Origin: Galerina marginata
Lineage: Eukaryota; Basidiomycota; Agaricomycetes; Agaricales; Galerinaceae
Direction of reading: 5' to 3'
NCBI GenBank assembly: GCA_023014335.1
Contig: JAECYW010000018.1
Location: 496,001 to 560,000, forward strand
DNA: 64,000 nucleotides
Both the position numbers and the translations under genes were made by a program. Within the stretch, counting starts at the first letter, position 1. The number at the start of each line of letters is the position of its first letter. The notes below the pieces were generated by a model that was not told the DNA's origin, ran no database searches, and saw only the letters and a program-made list of their open reading frames with translations. Below, in pieces: positions 58,703 to 64,000 of the stretch.

Positions 58703-60242
58703 CTACTCAGTTATTGAAAACATACCTAAGTTCTGTTGCACCATAGGATGCGTGGTAAATTTTTCTGTTTCCCCGTTTTCATCCACCGTTTGCCAGTCCA
58801 CTTCAGTCATGCGTGCATTTTGCAAAAACCGTGCTTTATTTTGGTCAGGAAGAGCGGGCACCCTCCCTTTGACCTTCAAAAAATTGAGTGGATGATCGCA
58901 GCGTTGTGGAAATGCAGCATCGTTCCTCGCTTCGACAAAAGCACAGAGGTGGGCGGAGGTAAAATTTGAGCAGTCCTCAATCCTGAGGGACATTAAGCGC
59001 TCAAGGCGGAAAACCTTGATGGGGAGTTCACTCCACTTGACTTTATAGTCTAGTTCAGTACCCAGCCAGGTAATGAAAGTGTCGTTAAAGGAAGGACAGG
59101 AGCGGATCTCAAGGCTATATCCATCCCAGACCCTCAGAATATTGCGTATGCTGCGTCCATCTATATTTGTGAGGACAAGGGATTCATTGGGCAGAAACTC
59201 CGGTAGCCTAGGGATTTGGCATGCCGTGAATGAGATAGAGAGGTCCTGGTATTGTGGAATTGACGAAATGGCGTAAAAGTGGGACAAAAAGTCATGGGAA
59301 ACGGACTGGAAATGGATATTGCCTTTAATCTCAAATGCTTCTTCCTCAAAGTTTACGTCAACAATGTTGAAGGAGTAGGAAAGGGATAAGTCGCGAAGAT
59401 TGTAAGATATGCACCCTGCAAATTTGGAGAGGCACAACACGAAATTCTCCATGGTGTAATGTCCGAATTCAAGGAATGCGAACTGGGAGACGTAGAGTGA
59501 CATGAACTGTGCGAATTTGACCTGGCTAAACCAGTCCGGGGATCTGGCGGTAAGTGCGAGATACATGAACCAAAAACCAGTCAAGGACAAAACCTTCAGT
59601 TTCGGAAAGGACTTTGCTAAAGGTGGGTCTGTGTTCTCTACGGCCGTCGATGGGTGGTTCCCAGGGATGATATCATCAACGCGGGAAATGAGGGAGAGAT
59701 TTTTCGATGTTGGTGAGGTCATGGCGGAAAAAAATGGTCGGAAACGGAAGGCAAGAAGAGTAGTTGATGTCGATTGTGACAGATTTGCATCTGTGAATAT
59801 GGGGAACGAGGGCTTGAACGATCCGAGACACTCGGTTGTATTCCAAATTTCTGTAGCTTTCTTGAGCAATATTCGGGATCTCTGAGCTGTTAAACACAAA
59901 AACTTCAATGTCAGTCAGCGCGTTCGACCATAGAAAGGCGTCGATGAACGGTGCCGGGTCCTTCGCCACGTCAAAAACGACTCGAGTCCAACATTCAGGG
60001 ATATCTGCCAGTATATCGTGCCATATTTTGCATACAGATGCGGAGTTATATGGGAAAAGCGATGGTAAATGGGGGTCCCATTCGATTCACTCAAAGAGTG
60101 TAGGCCCATCCCAAGGGTCTCTGCCACTGCGGTGGGCTAGAAATCGAACAAGATAGCTGAGTCGACGAGATAAGGTAAATTGAAACTTCAGGATCAAGGC
60201 TTGAAGTTCAACGGGTAAGGTGTATAAGGTCGCTGAGACCAT
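58703..60242 (-). pseudogene. F-box-like/LRR protein with one stop and one frame break
   Basis: A family of hypothetical proteins common in Agaricomycetes. Start MVSATLYTLPVELQALIL at 60242 (short F-box-like head). A TGA near 60090 stands where Trp is expected (LFE-stop-IEWDPHLP). The frame then stays open through ILADIPECWTRVVFDVAKDP and VQALVPHIHRCKSVTIDI. At about 59698-59702 an A5 run needs one A fewer to continue into LSLISRVDDIIPG. The long C-terminal part is clean to 58703: FPKLKVLSLTGFWFMYLALT, CPSFNDTFITWLGTEL, LMSLRIEDCSNFTSAHLCAF, then DWQTVDENGETEKF. It splits the duplicated RRP6-BTB units, so it arrived after or during the duplication. Confidence 0.6.
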
Positions 60243-60589
60243 GGTTTGGTCGGATTTTATCAATGCTGAGCAGTAGTGACGAGTCTTCGTCGTGCGACGA
60301 TAGAGAACTCGCTATGATGATTGGCCAAGCACGAGGACCGGACATCAGCGACTCGGCTCGCATGGGGACCGACATTTCATACAATCACACGGCGGACAAT
60401 TACGTGTTAAATCGGGCCGTTGCTCGTCCTGTTAAATCACACAAGAGTACTGGGGCTGGAATACTCTGACGGGGGGTCAAAGGTCCTGGCAAGTCGTTTT
60501 AATTTCGACTGTATATTTTGCCATGGGGTCTTCCCTTAAACTGGGTCGACAAAGCGTCTTCACAAAATCTAAGCGACGTGACGTATCAG

Positions 60590-61977
60590 TACATTTCGAG
60601 GAGGTTGGCGAGGCCATGAAGTGGAAATTCTGAAATAGAGAAAAAAAGTTCAATCACACTGCATAATGATCGTACTGAGGCAAACAAATCTTCCCAGAAG
60701 CTTGGAGGCATGGAACGTGTCGAACAGATTAGCCACGTATATGTTGTGTTGAAGTCTTGCTGAAGCCACACAATGTCACTCTCTGCTCCGTGGAGTACCT
60801 ACCCATTGCTTGTCAATAACCAGTCGATGTAGACGAAAAATAGTTCCCCACCTTCACGATTTCCGAGTCTGTAAACACTTCATTCAGCACCTCTATCTCG
60901 TCTCTCACAGCCAAGAGATCGACCACCCAATCCTCTTCTCTATCGCTGATTTGCATGAGACACAAGAATCCCGAATATGATCGGTAGCTGTGGTGTTCCA
61001 GGTCGACAGCGATGTCCGTGACGCTCTTCAACTTGGCCAGCATTTTCCCGAAATCTTCCTTGGTCGCGACCCACGTGGCCTGTGTTTCTTCAAGTGAAGG
61101 TGGTTGCACGGGGTGCACGGTTTGAACGTACGGGGAGGATGAGCGATGTGTGTAATTTCATAACGATATGGGTGATTTCCACTGAAAAGAATAAAGTCAA
61201 CCACTTATATAAAAACTGAATTGAGGTACTTACACAATGCCACTACTTTCTTCGGTCCCTGGATCAGTGTAGACATGCCCAAGGGGCACTTTTGCATGGT
61301 ACTTGTGGGAAAGTGTGGGGCACCATAGTGTGTCGGAATTGTCAGCCTTCTTCTCGAAGAGTAGCTGCGATTTGGTGAGGTAGGCGGCGTGTTGAACAAC
61401 GGGTTCTAGACGGCCTGATTCTGGCGGGCCTTTTGACGATGTGCATTTCTGAGAAACTGTTAAACGATTCTGATAGACGGAGTAATATATAGCAACCTTT
61501 TCCTTCGACTTCTTCGAGATTATTGGAGGATTGATAGAAACAGCCGGAGCCTTATTCCTTCCCAAGAATTCGTCCAAACATGTATCCTATAACATTGATT
61601 AAAATTTTAGGACGAACAGAAAACAAAAACGAACGAACCGTCCTTTCTAACATTTGATCCATCGAATCCACGACGAGTGCATGAAAATTGTCAACCACGT
61701 CGTCTTGGTTTTCGAGCTTGGCCTTTCCCTTCCCTTTGTGTCCTTGAGCGTGGTCAACAGTCGCAACCAGTCCCAATAATCTGTTCGTCATCCTCAACAC
61801 TCGTTCTGAGAAGGCGTCCAAATCTTGACTCAGTTCCCGATCCATAGAACGATGAAAAGCGATATCCGAGGGAAGTCCCGCTGATTTTCGCGTCGCCGCA
61901 AGCGCTGACCCTTGTATACGCGTATTGTGAGCATCAAAGCTGGTTGACGCAAAAGGTGTTGTAGAAGTGTCGCTCAT
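60590..61977 (-). pseudogene. Partial tandem copy of RRP6 (5' half)
   Basis: Matches RRP6 exons 1-5 in order, with introns: [20 protein letters not shown] (start 61977), [16 protein letters not shown], the exon 2 text, exon 3 with [20 protein letters not shown], exon 4 and the first 13 codons of exon 5 ([14 protein letters not shown]). Homology ends at 60590. Exon 4 has a short insertion (FNTTYTW where RRP6 has FNIYVV) that shifts the frame. It lacks ExoIII, HRDC and the basic tail, so it cannot be a full nuclease. Exons 1-3 are otherwise open and could give a PMC2NT-containing peptide. Confidence 0.82.
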
Positions 61978-62250
61978 GACGGAATTTACGGGTTTAAACA
62001 TAATGCAAATCCGGGGCTTCGACAGTGCTTGTGAGATATTCGCCAGAAATGAAGGGGAAACTGAACGTCAGAACATTGGTAGACGTTGAATGGATGATTA
62101 AAAGAGGAAAAGTCAACGACGTCGGGCATTCCATTGAAAAAATACCTACCACGTGACCAATCACTTAAAAGTCTGGTTCGGATACCCCATCGTACCCTTG
62201 ACAAAATACGGTTAGCCAGGCAACTCGAATTGCGAAAAGGTGCTACATCG

Positions 62251-63401
62251 ATGAACCTTCAGCCTGCTAAGCGGCCAAGGATCGATGACGGCGACATAGT
62301 ACAGCATAAAAGAGATGGCAATCAGAGCGTCGTCGCTCAGCACCCCAAGTTTTGGTTTGAGGATGGCAACGTGATTCTCCAGGCGGGTTCGACGCAATTC
62401 AAGGTGCATCGCTCGGTTTTGTCGAGTCAATCTCAAGTATTCAAGGACATGTTCTCCCTCCCACAACCCGTTTGTTCCTCCCGCACGGATGCTGACACGC
62501 AAAGCTGCCCTACTGTCGTACTCCATGATACCCCTAGTGACATTGAGAACCTGATTTCTCTGCTTTATGAAACCTTTAGGTAAGTTTTAGAACTGTCGAA
62601 TTGGCCTTGACGTTTTGAAGACTGACTGCATGATTCGATTGCTAGACTACACAGTTTTCGGGAAGGAATCCCTGTCGCTGTTCTTAACACAATGCTTCGC
62701 TTGGGACGGAAATATCGCTTCCAGTACCTGCGCGCCGAGGCTCTTCATTGTTTGGAATCAGAATTCCCGGTGACACTTGCTGACTGGGACGCACGAGGAC
62801 CCTACAAACTCATTAAGAATGAAAGCACGACTCTTTTTGACGCTCTGTACCTCGCCCATGAACATTCCATAAAATCAATTCTTCCGAGTATCTATTTATT
62901 AATCGGCTGCAAACACACCAACGTACGTCATTACCATCTCCAGAGAAACAGTTAGTCAACCTTTCTAAATCACAGAACTACATCCGACAATGCCTTTCTC
63001 TACTGGACAAGAAATATATGTTAAAGACAAATGAGCCATTGGCTTTCTTCCTAGGACGAGACAGGTTATTCTCCGTAATTTCCGAGATTGTTCTGAAGTT
63101 CCAAGATGGAATTGCTAAGGCGAACTGTGACGACGACGATCAGACCTGCATTGCAGTAACCCACCGCTTAGTTGCAAGACTCTTGAAGAGCTGGAATAAT
63201 AGCGTGTTTCACTTCGTCTTTTCTGGAGATTTTACGGCCGACCTGAAGGTCGAGCTTTGTCCTGAATGCAATCGGGTGCGAGCTCACCATTTTGATGGCG
63301 CTCGAAGAAAACTATGGGATGCCCTCCCTCAATACTTTGGGCTTGATGATGTAGTCTGGGATCCACCTTCCGATGACGAGGGTAACGATGGAGAGGAGTA
63401 A
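62251..63401 (+). CDS. BTB/POZ domain protein, tandem copy
   Basis: Exons are 62251-62579, 62646-62922 and 62976-63401; phases join cleanly. Start MNLQPAKRPRIDDGDIVQHK. The BTB fold shows HPKFWFEDGNVILQAGSTQF, KVHRSVLSSQSQVFKDMF and PTVVLHDTPSDIENLISLLY. Exon 2 has LHSFREGIPVAVLNTMLRLG and RKYRFQYLRAEALHCLESEF. Exon 3 ends LCPECNRVRAHHFDGARRKL, WDALPQYFGL and an acidic tail. It sits divergent from the partial RRP6 copy, as the original sits beside RRP6. Confidence 0.87.
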
Positions 63402-63708
63402 TTGAACATCCACTCCATTTCGGTCTGTTGTATATTTAAACAAATATGTTTTGTGCTCTGGCTTTGTGTTTGCATTGGCAGCTCTACCAGATTCGCTTAC
63501 ACCCTTACGAACGGATTTTATTCAATAGCTTGCTCTGGCTCCGAAACTTGTTATGGACTCGATCAATGATCGATCAGTGGCAGTTCAGTGGCTGCGCGAC
63601 CTGAATCAGAAATCAACCTCCTACCTTCGCTTAACAACTCCCTACAAAGGTTACGCTACTACATAAGTACTTGCGCCCAAAGGACTTCGAGCGAAACAGT
63701 TACATAAT

Positions 63709-64000
63709 ATGGAAAACGAGAGGCGTCAGCACGTTAAACGACCGAGGACCGACGACGGAGACATAGAGCAACCTCAGGAAGCTACACCGAACGCGCTCTC
63801 TCAGCATCCCGAGTTCTGGTACGAAGATGGAAACGTTATCATTCAGGTGGAGTCTACGCAGTTCAAGGTCCACCGCTCGGTTCTCTCTAGCCGGTCTGAG
63901 ATATTCAAGGACATGTTTGCGATTCCACAACCTTCGAATGCATCAGCCGATTCGGAGTCAAGTCCTGTCATCATCCTTCATGACTCTCTTGAGGATGTGC
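63709..64000 (+). CDS. BTB/POZ domain protein, 5' part (runs off the window)
   Basis: Start MENERRQHVKRPRTDDGDIE. An open frame of 97 codons to the window end covers most of the BTB fold: HPEFWYEDGNVIIQVESTQF, KVHRSVLSSRSEIFKDMF, then PVIILHDSLEDV. The first intron is expected just beyond the edge. This is a third, more divergent BTB paralog in the same orientation as the copy at 62251. Its decayed twin start lies at 58558. Confidence 0.8.
   Translation, partial: MENERRQHVKRPRTDDGDIEQPQEATPNALSQHPEFWYEDGNVIIQVESTQFKVHRSVLSSRSEIFKDMFAIPQPSNASADSESSPVIILHDSLEDV

Overview
This window is nuclear DNA of an agaricomycete (mushroom-forming basidiomycete). Nearly every gene is cut by many short introns of about 50-65 bp. 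The families are typical of Agaricales: expanded F-box and BTB proteins, a heme-thiolate peroxygenase, a PalI/SUR7-type membrane protein and a fungal multi-pass receptor-like protein. No tRNA, rRNA or CRISPR array was seen.

Layout. 0-6.3 kb: three minus-strand F-box-like genes of one four-exon family (family 1). 6.6-11.1 kb: cohesin SMC3, 16 exons, minus strand. 11.2-15.3 kb: two decayed family-3 F-box genes, each followed by a fragment of SMC3. 15.3-16.9 kb: a damaged F-box/LRR-like gene. 17.7-21.8 kb: a decayed block of family 1 (+), family 2 (-) and family 3 (+) F-box genes, which reappears in better condition at 32.2-36.8 kb. 23.2-27.8 kb: transposable elements, one of them sitting exactly on a splice acceptor of an otherwise intact seven-transmembrane-type gene. 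30.5-31.9 kb: heme-thiolate peroxidase. 37.7-38.5 kb: PalI/SUR7-like gene. 38.8-47.2 kb: three convergent pairs of family-3 F-box gene (+) and BTB gene (-). 47.4-48.8 kb: a Cdc4/Fbw7-like WD40 gene without an F-box. 49.2-51.6 kb: MFS transporter. 53.2-56.3 kb: exosome nuclease RRP6, then BTB genes, an inserted LRR-like gene, and a partial tandem copy of the RRP6-BTB unit running to the window end.

How the genes relate. Only SMC3, RRP6, the MFS transporter, PalI-like, peroxidase and 7TM genes look like single-copy or housekeeping content. The rest is a mosaic of segmental duplications of substrate-adaptor genes for ubiquitin ligases: F-box for SCF, BTB for CUL3, WD40 for degron recognition. 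A shared cellular role is inference; co-location and co-duplication are what the sequence shows.

Quality note. Many otherwise clean reading frames, including SMC3 and RRP6, are broken by single extra bases. Exon-phase arithmetic shows that removing one base at each site restores the frame. This may be assembly or sequencing error rather than biology, and it affects every pseudogene call made here on a frameshift alone.
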